Positions 9,080-19,700 of a stretch of 50,572 nucleotides of DNA are shown here, piece by piece. The first letter of the stretch is position 1; the number at the start of each line of letters is the position of its first letter. The translations under genes and the position numbers were made by a program. The DNA lies in contig DYFM01000003.1 of the NCBI GenBank assembly GCA_020725175.1, positions 38,470 through 89,041 on the forward strand, given 5' to 3'. The DNA is from Candidatus Paceibacter sp. (GTDB lineage: Bacteria > Patescibacteriota > Patescibacteriia > Magasanikbacterales > UBA922). The notes beneath the pieces were generated by a model. The model was not told where the DNA came from. It searched no databases and saw only the letters and a program-made list of their open reading frames with translations.

Positions 9080-9682
9080 ATGCAAACCATTATCAAACAA
9101 TACACCGCCGGTCTCGATGAAGCTGGTAGAGGGCCGTGGGCTGGTCCACTGTACGCTGCCTGTGTAGTGATTCCGGATAATGTGAAAATAGACGGACTGA
9201 ATGATTCAAAATTATTGACTGAGAAAAAAAGAGAAGACCTGTATCAGAAAATAGTTGATCAAACATATTTTTGTATCGCTTCTGTATCAGCTGATTTTAT
9301 TTCCAAAAAAGGTTTGCGGTGGGCGTGTAAAGAAGTGTTTCGTCAAGCCATTGAAGGTTTTCAGAAAAAGTATATTGATACCAATATAGATATCAATCTT
9401 TTGCAAATTGACGGACGTGATAATTTTGATTTTTCAATTCCTTCAGAATATATTATAAAAGGGGATCAACTAGTTTCAGCTATTAGTGCGGCATCGATTC
9501 TTGCTAAAGTTTCGCGAGACCGGGAAATGCTTAGACTACATGAGAAGTATCCGTTGTACGGATTTGATGAACATAAAGGGTACGGTACTAAACAGCACCA
9601 AACCATGCTTGAGCTGCTTGGTCCATGCGAGATTCATCGGATGAACTATGAGCCGGTGAAGCGTGTTATGCAAAGAGTGTAG
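9080..9682 (+). CDS. rnhB: Ribonuclease HII
   Basis: RNase HII removes ribonucleotides misincorporated in DNA and RNA from RNA-DNA hybrids. The 200-residue protein has the signature AGLDEAGRGP with D13 and E14, plus the other two metal ligands at D111 (QIDGRD) and D147 (VSRDREM) and the KVSRD region; all four catalytic acidic residues are present. The frame is open upstream to 8903, but that stretch is a palindromic repeat with low-complexity translation. I place the start at the ATG at 9080, which gives the usual family length and has T at -1. The segment around 95-108 (DTNIDINLLQ) is slightly longer than usual. Confidence 0.95.
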   Translation: MQTIIKQYTAGLDEAGRGPWAGPLYAACVVIPDNVKIDGLNDSKLLTEKKREDLYQKIVDQTYFCIASVSADFISKKGLRWACKEVFRQAIEGFQKKYIDTNIDINLLQIDGRDNFDFSIPSEYIIKGDQLVSAISAASILAKVSRDREMLRLHEKYPLYGFDEHKGYGTKQHQTMLELLGPCEIHRMNYEPVKRVMQRV

Positions 9683-9813
9683 CTCAGGCCGTTAGGCCTG
9701 AATCCGCCCACAGCCCCCACCCAAGGCGGACAAGCAAGGCGTGCAAAGCAAGGCGGACTCGTGCTGCGGGTGCATTCATTGTGTGTTATCAGGTCTGAAG
9801 ATCTGAGCTACAT
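9679..9813. repeat. Large imperfect inverted repeat between rnhB and yidC
   Basis: The arm GTGTAGCTCAGGCC...CCTGAAT (9678-9705) pairs with ATCAGGTCTGAAGATCTGAGCTACAT (about 9788-9813), with G-T wobbles and a few mismatches. Between the arms lie GC-rich AAGGCGGACAAGC-type units (9713-9760), of which relatives occur at 22264-22290 and 48581-48690. It may act as the rnhB terminator or be a mobile palindrome. Confidence 0.6.
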
Positions 9814-9839
9814 GAGAACGATCGTACCGGCACGTTCAA

Positions 9840-9868
9840 TTGATTTCTTTTTCTCTGTATGATATAGT
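9840..9868 (+). promoter_or_regulatory. yidC promoter
   Basis: TTGATT at 9840-9845, a 17-base spacer and TATAGT at 9863-9868. The predicted start near 9875 leaves a leader of about 40 bases. Confidence 0.6.
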
Positions 9869-9914
9869 GACCCTCGTTATTTATTTCACACGCTGTACAT
9901 AGCGGCGATCTCGT

Positions 9915-10658
9915 ATGAAAGAATTTTTTACTACTATTTTGTACCAACCAATCTTCAATCTCTTTGTGGGATTATATGATATTATTCCAGATGTTGGGAT
10001 AGTAATTTTAGTGATTACAATATTGATCAAACTTGTCTTGTATCCGCTGACCAAGAAGTCAATTGTTGCCCAAAAATCGCTCAGTGAATTGCAGCCAAAA
10101 ATGGAGGAGCTGAAAAAGAAATACAAAGATGATCAGCAGCAAATGGCACAGGAAACCATGAAGCTCTATAAAGAGCATAAGGTGAATCCGTTTGGTTCAT
10201 GTTTGCCGCTTCTTATTCAAATTCCTATTTTTCTTGCCTTGTTTTACGTATTTCGAGATGGTCTTTCAGGAAATGAACTGCGATTATTGTATCCATTTGT
10301 ACCAAATCCGGGGGAAATAAATCCAGTAACATTAGGTTTGTTTAATTTACGTGAAGCAAGTCCGGTCTTGGCGGTTTTGGCCGGAGCGGCTCAATTTTGG
10401 CAAACCAAGATGATGATGCGAAAACCGGCTCCAAAAGTAGCTGGTGAGGCAGGAAAAGATGAAAATATGATGGCAATGATGAATAAGCAGATGTTATATA
10501 TCATGCCGGTAATGACCGTTATTATTGGTCTTCAATTTCCTGGTGGACTTGCTCTCTATTGGTTTCTCTCCACTCTCTTGACGGCGCTTCAGCAACTCGT
10601 TCTCTTCAAAAAAAAGCCGGAGAGTGATATTATAGAAGGAGAAGTGGTTTCGAAATGA
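9915..10658 (+). CDS. yidC: Membrane protein insertase YidC/Oxa1
   Basis: YidC inserts and folds inner-membrane proteins, alone or with SecYEG. This 247-residue protein is the short form without the large periplasmic domain of Gram-negative YidC, as in Gram-positive and CPR bacteria. Visible features are the first core helix (about 26-45), a cytoplasmic coiled-coil hairpin (about 55-90, KSLSELQPKMEELKKKYK), the NPFGSCLPLLIQIPIFLALFY segment (about 95-115), and two to three further helices ending in GGLALYWF. The groove residue that is Arg in B. subtilis SpoIIIJ appears as K39 (ILIKLVLYP). There is no cleavable lipoprotein signal. The usual neighbours rpmH and rnpA are absent. Confidence 0.95.
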   Translation: MKEFFTTILYQPIFNLFVGLYDIIPDVGIVILVITILIKLVLYPLTKKSIVAQKSLSELQPKMEELKKKYKDDQQQMAQETMKLYKEHKVNPFGSCLPLLIQIPIFLALFYVFRDGLSGNELRLLYPFVPNPGEINPVTLGLFNLREASPVLAVLAGAAQFWQTKMMMRKPAPKVAGEAGKDENMMAMMNKQMLYIMPVMTVIIGLQFPGGLALYWFLSTLLTALQQLVLFKKKPESDIIEGEVVSK

Positions 10659-10825
10659 CGAAATAACGAAATAAAGAAATCAGTCTCCGCTACGCTTGCG
10701 CCTGACAAGTTGCGAAATAACGAAATGACGAAATAACTCCGTTCAGATTGGTTTGTCTGTCCTGGGCGGGGGCTCATTTGGGCTAGAGAAAGAATGAAAT
10801 AAGGAAATAGCGAAGTGGGGAAATG
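10655..10825. repeat. Dispersed GAAATAAC low-complexity repeat cluster after yidC
   Basis: Runs of (C/G)GAAATAA(C/A)-type octamers at about 10650-10680, 10713-10736 and 10793-10825 are interrupted by a CGCTTGCGCCTGACAAGTTGCG segment and a GC-rich CCTGGGCGGGGG segment. The same combination recurs at 8868-8931, 14618-14657 and 48533-48752. The first run overlaps the yidC stop. Confidence 0.75.
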
Positions 10826-10927
10826 AAAAAGTATCTTGAATATTAAATAAGGAATAACACACGACCCGGGGGAGTGTGTTAGGTGTGTACCATTGGGTTT
10901 GTTTCATGAAACTTGGAAATTACCTTT

Positions 10928-11230
10928 ATGAGAATTGATTTTAAGCAGCTGAAACAACTGAGTGTTGAGACATTATCAGGAGAGAAGCTTGGACATGTTA
11001 ATGATATAATTTTGGATATCGATGGTCAGCTGGTGGCGCAGTATCATGTGAAGTCGTCAATTTTAAGTACCAAAGAATATTTGGTGAGTCGTGATCAAGT
11101 GGTGCGATTTGAAGAAAAGCGGATGATTGTCGATGATACGGTTACACCAGTAAAAGCAGTCAAGGATGAGAAGAAGACCATCCCCCGTGGAGCAGAGCCG
11201 GTGTCAATGAGGAGCGTGGGGAAGTTTTAA
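10928..11230 (+). CDS. PRC-barrel domain protein
   Basis: The 100-residue protein consists essentially of one PRC-barrel beta domain (residues 1-75; LKQLSVETLSGEKLGHVNDIILD, then HVKSSILSTKEYLVSRDQVV) with a short basic tail. PRC barrels occur in RimM and photosynthetic reaction centres and as stand-alone adaptors of unknown partners. I start at ATG 10928; an upstream in-frame TTG at 10913 would add five residues but has no support. A clear terminator follows, so the gene is probably transcribed alone. Confidence 0.8.
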   Translation: MRIDFKQLKQLSVETLSGEKLGHVNDIILDIDGQLVAQYHVKSSILSTKEYLVSRDQVVRFEEKRMIVDDTVTPVKAVKDEKKTIPRGAEPVSMRSVGKF

Positions 11231-11260
11231 GAAAATAGTTGGAAGTAACATGTCGGACTA

Positions 11261-11290
11261 AAAGAAACGCCCTCGTTTCTTTTTTTTTAC
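11261..11290 (+). terminator. Intrinsic terminator after the PRC-barrel gene
   Basis: Stem AAGAAACG with CGTTTCTT, a 4-base loop, then a long T run. Confidence 0.8.
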
Positions 11291-11313
11291 AAATACGCTA
11301 CACTATTCTTATT

Positions 11314-12270
11314 ATGAATGAGCAATTACAACAATCGATACTTTCCACCTTGGCGTATTTTGATGTGTTTGATTATCCTTTGACTGCGGAAGAGTTGTAT
11401 CGGGCACTTCATGCTTTGGATGCAGACACAATGGCGGTGCTTTCAACTGGTACATTCGATCAAGTTTTGATACAACTTCAGGACTTGGTAGAGAACGGTA
11501 GGATTGAAATGAAAGACAGTATGTTTTTTCTACCGGGACGAATTCAGACGGTGGTGACGCGGCAGCTCGCTATACCGACGATTGAGAAAAAATTACGGAT
11601 TGCTCGGCGGGCTGTACGACTGATACGATGGATACCGTTTGTGTATGGAGTGTGGGTGTGTAATACACTGGCCTCGGGAACAGTAAAAGACGAAAGTGAT
11701 ATTGATGTATTTATTATTATCAAAGAAGGAAGGATGTGGTCAACTCGGTTTTTAATAACCATTGTGCTCTCAGTATTTCGATTGCGAAGAACTCAGACGC
11801 GCGTTGCAAACAAAATCTGTTTGAGTTATTACATTACGACAAATCACTTGAACCTACATGATGTGGTCATTGACCAAAGAGATATTTATACCTGGTACTG
11901 GATAGATCAGTTGGTGCCGGTCTATGATCGGGACAATATCTATGATTGTTTTCAAAAGAATAATCAGTGGGTGAAAAGCGTGGTGCCGCACGCCTTACAA
12001 CCAGTTCGTCTTGCAAGTCGGTATCGAGTCAATGATGGGGTAATCTCAAAACGCGTAAGAAGTTTTTTGGAACGGTTATTTGGCAAAATGTTGGGAGACT
12101 GGATAGAGGGAATGATGCGCTGGTTGCAACAGGTGGTCATGGAACGGTCTATTCCTGGTACGCGTCCGTATCCAACCAGTGTGGTAGTGTCTGATACGAT
12201 GCTCAAGTTTCATGAAAATGATCGGCGAGGATTTTTTCGGAGTGAGTGGGAGAAACGATTGATGCGGTAG
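11314..12270 (+). CDS. Winged-helix plus nucleotidyltransferase-like protein
   Basis: 318 residues. The N-terminal part (about 1-80) looks like a winged helix (LAYFDVFDYPLTAEELYRAL). Residues about 115-150 carry a pol-beta-type nucleotidyltransferase signature, with S-G at the strand turn and the metal-binding pair D-x-D (NTLASGTVKDESDIDVFIII). The rest is helical and basic. The protein may transfer a nucleotide to an unknown substrate. I recognise the domain type but not a named family. The in-frame region upstream of ATG 11314 is the preceding terminator, so the shorter start is preferred. Confidence 0.65.
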   Translation: MNEQLQQSILSTLAYFDVFDYPLTAEELYRALHALDADTMAVLSTGTFDQVLIQLQDLVENGRIEMKDSMFFLPGRIQTVVTRQLAIPTIEKKLRIARRAVRLIRWIPFVYGVWVCNTLASGTVKDESDIDVFIIIKEGRMWSTRFLITIVLSVFRLRRTQTRVANKICLSYYITTNHLNLHDVVIDQRDIYTWYWIDQLVPVYDRDNIYDCFQKNNQWVKSVVPHALQPVRLASRYRVNDGVISKRVRSFLERLFGKMLGDWIEGMMRWLQQVVMERSIPGTRPYPTSVVVSDTMLKFHENDRRGFFRSEWEKRLMR

Positions 12271-12414
12271 GGTTTTTCGGAGAAATTGTTTATTTGACAC
12301 GCCTGTCCGCCTTTCTGTCCGCTTTTGGTGGAGAGTGGGGATGGAACGGAACAAAACGAATGTGCACTGAATGTTATGTGTTTTTTTATCTATCATGTGC
12401 CTGTTCAAACTTCT

Positions 12415-13776
12415 ATGGTTCAAAAAATGTTTTCTGCCTCTTTACTCAATAAACTTACAGTGTTGTTGTTATTTTTGTTACCATGGCAAACGGTTGTGAT
12501 TTTGCAGGAGCGATTTGTTGACGGGGTAAAATGGGAGTATGGGACCCTGAGTCTGTATCTTACCGAAGGTCTGTTATGGTTGGTGATATTGGTCTTTATG
12601 GGCTGGTACTGGCGGCAATTTCGGGAACAGAAAAAACAGGGTAATTGGCATTTGATTTCGGATCGACAGTTTTTATTTGTTCTTTTACTATTCTTACTTT
12701 ACGCGTATCTCTCGGCGATCTGGGCAGTTGAATCATCTTTGGCACTGCAACAGGCACGGAGATTTTTACAGGCGGTACTGTTTGGATTTATTCTATTTCT
12801 TGGTCCATTGTCCGTTCAGTCGGTGTTGCGTTCTATTGTTGCTGGAAGTGTGTTGCCGAGTATCCTTGGTTTGGTTCAGTTTTTTACGCAACAAGTGAAT
12901 GAAACAAGTTGGCTCGGAATAGCATCCCATGTTGCGGGGGAGCCAGGGGCATCAATTGTTGCCGGTGCATCGATTGGAAGATGGTTGCGGGCATATGGTA
13001 CGTTTTCTCATCCAAATGTTTTTGGTGGGTACTTGGTCATGAGTATCTTGGCCGCTTTTCTCCTTGCTCTGTCGCATAAAAAAAAGATGGAAACGTTTAC
13101 TTTGAGTCATGTTGCCTTCGATCATTTGTTTCCAGTGGTTGTGGTGGTAATAAACAGTGCAGTGTTGGTTCTAACGTTTAGTAGATCTGCTTGGCTCGCG
13201 TTGGCTCTGATATTGGCTGTTTGTACCACGTATGCAGTGAAACGTTCCGGATGGTTGTTTCGTCGGCTCATTTTGTATAGTATTCTTTCTCTGGTTGTGA
13301 TGGGGTGGTTGGTGTTTCCTCTTGTAAATACTCGTATAGAAAGAGAAAGTTTGCCTGAACAACGTTCGACGAGCGAACGGATTGATCTTATTCAGCAGTC
13401 GGTTCAACTGTTTGCTTCCCGTTCTCTTCTCGGAGTTGGGGGTGGAAACTATACTGCAGCTGCCATGCGTTCCACTCCCAATTTTCCTGTTTGGGAATAC
13501 CAGCCGGTTCATGTTGTACCACTGATGTTGGTTACTGAACTGGGGCTCTTTGGTGTGATTCTTATGTTTGGGGTAATCATTGCTGCGGGGCGCTTATTTT
13601 TACTCACACGTCCAAATAAGAACAATCATGGCAGCTGGTTTTTTCCCGTTGGACTTTCCTTATCGCTGTTGCCGTTGTTCCTCCTAGATCATTATCTCTA
13701 TTCAAGTTGGATAGGGCTCTTGATAATGGTAATTTTTTGTTTTATTATAGCAAAATTTTACCATCACACGAGTTAG
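12415..13776 (+). CDS. O-antigen ligase / Wzy-type polytopic membrane protein
   Basis: A 453-residue membrane protein with about ten to twelve hydrophobic helices and one large extracytoplasmic loop (about 310-375). The loop carries STSERIDLIQQSVQLF and, after it, LLGVGGGNY, the arrangement of the Wzy_C/O-antigen ligase superfamily. Members transfer or polymerise lipid-linked glycans outside the membrane. A polysaccharide ligase or polymerase for surface glycan is likely, though some relatives glycosylate proteins. I prefer ATG 12415 over in-frame upstream codons because the extension is not hydrophobic and the preferred codon has T at -1. No glycan cluster surrounds it in this window. Confidence 0.75.
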   Translation: MVQKMFSASLLNKLTVLLLFLLPWQTVVILQERFVDGVKWEYGTLSLYLTEGLLWLVILVFMGWYWRQFREQKKQGNWHLISDRQFLFVLLLFLLYAYLSAIWAVESSLALQQARRFLQAVLFGFILFLGPLSVQSVLRSIVAGSVLPSILGLVQFFTQQVNETSWLGIASHVAGEPGASIVAGASIGRWLRAYGTFSHPNVFGGYLVMSILAAFLLALSHKKKMETFTLSHVAFDHLFPVVVVVINSAVLVLTFSRSAWLALALILAVCTTYAVKRSGWLFRRLILYSILSLVVMGWLVFPLVNTRIERESLPEQRSTSERIDLIQQSVQLFASRSLLGVGGGNYTAAAMRSTPNFPVWEYQPVHVVPLMLVTELGLFGVILMFGVIIAAGRLFLLTRPNKNNHGSWFFPVGLSLSLLPLFLLDHYLYSSWIGLLIMVIFCFIIAKFYHHTS

Positions 13777-13853
13777 TCACTGTCTCTCCACAACCTATCC
13801 CCAGAGAGAGGTTTTTGGCGTTATTTACCCTATATAAAGACTTTTTTTGAAAG

Positions 13854-13882
13854 TTGACAGAAGCCAAAAAGTGTGCGATACT
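13854..13882 (+). promoter_or_regulatory. Promoter of the putative small RNA
   Basis: TTGACA at 13854-13859, exactly 17 bases, GATACT at 13877-13882. No open reading frame follows; a hairpin-forming sequence with a terminator does. Confidence 0.7.
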
Positions 13883-13888
13883 ACCCCT

Positions 13889-14013
13889 ACTGATGAGCCC
13901 ATTGGCAGTGATAGGCACGGCCGCTCGCTAGCGAATTCATGACTACTGACAGGCATTCATGAATTCTCATCTAGACGTCGGCTTGAGCCTATTGCTACCA
14001 ATGGGCTTTTTGT
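13889..14013 (+). ncRNA. Putative rod-shaped small RNA with intrinsic terminator
   Basis: The segment starts about seven bases after a good -10 element and folds on itself. The outer stem of about 22 pairs joins 13895-13916 (GAGCCCATTGG...) with 13985-14008 (...CCAATGGGCTT), containing one mismatch and two wobbles, and runs into a T stretch. Inside are GCCG/CGGC, CTAG/CTAG and a perfect 10-bp stem (GAATTCATGA with TCATGAATTC) closing a 13-14-base loop. The terminator is formed by the two ends of the RNA itself. It does not match the signal recognition particle RNA core, tmRNA or RNase P RNA as I know them; a divergent 6S-like RNA cannot be excluded. The rest of the 554-base gap (13777-14330) holds the groES control region and no gene. 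Confidence 0.6.
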
Positions 14014-14161
14014 TTCATTGCTTTTCAAGCTCTGGATCTCCTATGGGATATTGGAGAGGGGGATGGTACGCTCAACATTTGTTATAAATTTTTTGGCCGG
14101 GCTGTTTGTGGGTATGGTGTACACATAGTGTCCTTTGTGGAAAACTTACGCTTTCCACATC

Positions 14162-14189
14162 TTGACATGGGACCGTAAATCAGTATAAG
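14162..14189 (+). promoter_or_regulatory. groES-groEL promoter
   Basis: TTGACA at 14162-14167, a 16-base spacer, TATAAG at 14184-14189. The CIRCE operator begins three bases later, over the expected start site. Confidence 0.7.
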
Positions 14190-14192
14190 ATA

Positions 14193-14219
14193 TTATCACT
14201 CATCAAGTATGAGTGATAA
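14193..14219 (+). promoter_or_regulatory. CIRCE operator (HrcA binding site)
   Basis: TTATCACTC, nine spacer bases, GAGTGATAA: a perfect 9-bp inverted repeat. It matches the CIRCE consensus TTAGCACTC-N9-GAGTGCTAA except for one symmetric substitution per arm. CIRCE bound by HrcA represses groESL in many bacteria until heat stress. hrcA is not in this window. Confidence 0.92.
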
Positions 14220-14330
14220 ATTTTAAAGGTCGAGTGAGGTATATAATAGCACAATTAAGTAATTTACCTGGTTAATTTTTTACTTGTACTATTCTAGTCA
14301 TTTATTTATTCGTTAACTATCATAGACAGT

Positions 14331-14624
14331 ATGACAGTAAAACCATTAGGTGATCACATTTTGGTCAAACCATTGAAGCAGGAGGAAGTAACTAAGTCTG
14401 GAATCGTATTACCGGACACAGTCGACAAAGAAAAAAAAGCTGAGGGTGAGGTGGTGGCAGTTGGGCCGGGAAAACTTTTGAAAGACGGTTCACGCGCACA
14501 AATGGAAGTAGCGGTTGGCGATGTTATTTTGTATAAAAAATGGGGTGGAGACGAAGTGGAAATTGAAGGTGAAGAACATAAAATTATTTCGGCCGATGAT
14601 GTGTTGGCTATTGTATCGAAATAG
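14331..14624 (+). CDS. groES: Co-chaperonin GroES (Hsp10)
   Basis: GroES forms the heptameric lid of the GroEL folding chamber. The 97-residue product is full length for the family: MTVKPLGDHILVKPL at the start, the mobile loop with SGIVLPDT (about 23-30), GEVVAVGPGK, and YKKWGGDEVEIEGEEHKII at the end. It is led by the CIRCE-controlled promoter and followed 260 bases later by groEL. That is an unusually wide gap for this operon, filled with low-complexity repeats and inverted repeats. Confidence 0.97.
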   Translation: MTVKPLGDHILVKPLKQEEVTKSGIVLPDTVDKEKKAEGEVVAVGPGKLLKDGSRAQMEVAVGDVILYKKWGGDEVEIEGEEHKIISADDVLAIVSK

Positions 14625-16507
<1,883 letters not shown>

Positions 16508-16547
16508 GGTTGGGATGTATAAGTTGTCTTCAGTAAAAGATAAGTAG

Positions 16548-16587
16548 CCCGCGTAGATGAATATTTACGCGGGTTATATTTTTACTA
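16548..16587 (+). terminator. Intrinsic terminator after groEL
   Basis: Stem CCCGCGTA with TACGCGGG around a 10-base loop, followed by TTATATTTTTA. Confidence 0.8.
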
Positions 16588-16746
16588 AATGAATTTTCAA
16601 CACATAAAAGAGGTTAGGTACGGTGGGTGCTTTTATCTCTTGGTGTTCTACTAAAACACTTTATTTTTTTGGTGAAAAGAGGTATACTGCTATTATTGCT
16701 ATTGCTATCTTTTTTGTATTTGTTTTCTAATAGAGTGCATGCCAAT

Positions 16747-19700
16747 ATGTTTTTTCATGGTTTTATAGAAAAAAAAATTACACTGTGGTTTTTTGGCATG
16801 CTTTGTGCAACAGGAATGATGTTTGTGATACTATTCGGCAAAACTTCTGTCCAGGCTGTGCCGGGAGAACTAACTGTTTGTGCGAGTGGTTGTGATTACA
16901 CTACCATTGGAGACGCTTTTACTGCCGCGAATGGTAATGGTAGTATTACTATTATTTCTGTTCGTAGTGGCTATGATCCAAGCGGTGATTCTGCTCGCAC
17001 CTTTCCACGTGGTTTGACTTTGTCCTGTGAATCGACCGATGTTATTATTGGGGCAGGCGGAACACCAGATACTTTGACTGTAGTTTCAAGTAGTACTATT
17101 CAAAACTGTGGTTTTAATAATATGACAATTCAAGGGGGAATTTTGGAACAGGTAACGATTTCAAATAATGTATTTTCGACGTCAACGTTTTCTAAACTAA
17201 GCGCCTCTTTGTTTGTCAGTAGTACTATATCAAACAATAGTGGCTTTCAATATTTTGCCGGAGGCTTGGCGAGTAGTACTTTTAGTGGGAATACGATCCC
17301 TATTCATTCTGCCGCAAATATCTCTTCCTATCCGCTTGATTTTGATCCGGTGACAAGTAGTACGATTAGTAATAACACTATCACCATCTATGATAGAGAG
17401 ATCAGTAACAAGACCTTGGCCTTTTTTAAGAATGGAAGTACGAATGTTACATTTGAAAACAATACCTTTGCCATGAGTACGGCAGAGCAAAATTCAGATA
17501 ATTTTACTTTTCTAAAGTTTGAAGGAACAGGAACAGCGGGTACTTTTATTATCCAGAACAATGTTTTTTCTTTTCAAGATTTTACACAGGGCTCTATCGT
17601 TTGTCATGCTTTTATCGTGGGAGGAAGCTCGTCGGCGCAGGTTACTGTTTCAAATAATACTTTTTATTGGTATGATGATTGTACTGGAATTACTTTGAGT
17701 CCAGAAGCGGGAGCAACTGTTACTACTACGGCAAATTACAATATCTTCTATAACGGATCTACCAGTACAGCTGGAACAGCGATCACGTTTCCGGAGTATG
17801 CTTTGGGTACGGTTTCTTTGACTAATAACTATAATGGCTATTATCAAATGGGAACTAGGGTGAGTGGTAGTGGTACAGCTCTTGACTCATCCTATAAAAC
17901 TTCTAATCCGTTTTTTAAGCGAAGCAATATTGATGTCAGTGATGATTGGGATTTGGCACCTTTTAGTGACTATTTAGATGTTTTTAGCACAACTAATGAT
18001 ATCGGATCAAAAAGTGGATCGCGAGAAAATACTTTTACGATAGACGATGATGGGGTAGTAGATTATTCCTCAGTACATGTGACATCAACAGATATTATTA
18101 CTGCGGCGAGAAGTGGTGATATTTTTAGTTTGAGTGCTGGTTCATATGCGCCAGCTACTCTTAGTGCAAATTTTGTTACTCTGTCTGGAGCAGGTGCATC
18201 CAGTGTAATTATCGGTACTGTAAGTACTGATGGGTTTACAATATCTGGATCAAATAATACGGTTTCAAACATAGTTGTGCAAAATGCATCAACAACAGTT
18301 AGCTCCTATTTGATGGATGAGTTTCATGTATCATACAATGGGACAGATTATATCTATGATACCGGTTCGGGAGGGAGAATGTTGTTGATGACGAATCCGG
18401 CTTCTTGCGCCACGGATCAGATAGATGGCAATTCTTTTGATCTTACGAGCTATATGTCCGATCCTTTAGAGTCTTTTCATGTGGCGGCCGCGCAAGCAGG
18501 AGGTGGTTCCTCATTTATTACACTTTTGGTTCCAAACTCTATTGCAAGCTCAGGGGCAACTATAGAAACTCTGTGTTCGGGAAACGGTGTCGTTGTTGAT
18601 CAGTTTTTTGCGAATGTTTTTACCCCAGCGGGAAGTAGTTATACCAGCGATCCGACGGTTATTACTGGAGTTTCTGGCTGGACGATCGCCGATGGATATT
18701 CTAGTCCAAATATTACTTATACTGGAACAGGATATGCCGGATTAGCTGTTAGCGGTTCAAGTAATCTTATTAGTTCAGTGACCTCAACCGGAAATGGGTA
18801 CGCGGTTTCTTTTACTGGTTCGGCCACAGGAAACGAGATAAGTGACTCAGTCTTTAGCTCAAGTGTTCTGTATGATGTTTTTTCTTCTAGTACTGGAAAT
18901 AACAGCTTAAAGAATGTCAACTTCACCCGAACAAGTTCTTCTCTAACTTATTCAGGTACGGTACAGGTATATTACAAAATACGCGGGTACGTAACAAATG
19001 AAGATTTAAGTGCTATTGGTGGTGTAGGTGTTACCTTTGTGAGTGCCGACGAAAGTCAGACTGCAACAGTAACTACGACAGCCGGAGGGTACACTCCGTA
19101 TACAAGTAATCTTTTGGCATTTACCATGTCAAGCTCTTCTGTCGCTTTGACCAATGGCGGATATAATCCATACACAATCACCGCGGCAGCTACATCAAGT
19201 TACAGTTCAACGTCAACGAGCGCAAACTTGTCGAGCAACAACCAAACAGCCTCGCTTGTTATGTCATCTGCGGGAAGCGCGCCAACGGCCCCATCGGATT
19301 TGGAGATTTTGACTATTTCCACGACCGCGATAGGATTTCGTTGGGTTGATAATAGTAATGACGAAACCGCCTTTATTGTTGACTATATTTCCAGCACCGA
19401 CGCGAGTACTTTTCCCGGAACAACCAGTACGGTTGCGGCAAATACTACCTCAACGAGTATTACCGGTCTTACTCCAAATGCTCCCTATATGATACGAATT
19501 GCCGCTACCAATGGGAGTGGAACTTCATCTTATGTCACCTCATCCGCTCGCTATACGACACCGGTTGCACCCACAAAACCGAGCGCTACCGCTACCGGAT
19601 CAGATACCGTTTCTTTATCATGGACGGCCAATGGTAACGCCACCGGGACCGTGTATCAGATTTACAATGTTACGAGCGATGCAGCCTATGCGACTACTAC

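Noticed and set aside
13910-13985. Cluster of restriction-site-like palindromes (GCTAGC, GAATTC twice, GACGTC) resembling a cloning polylinker
   Set aside because: The palindromes are explained by the nested stems of a single long hairpin with natural promoter and terminator; no vector sequence adjoins.
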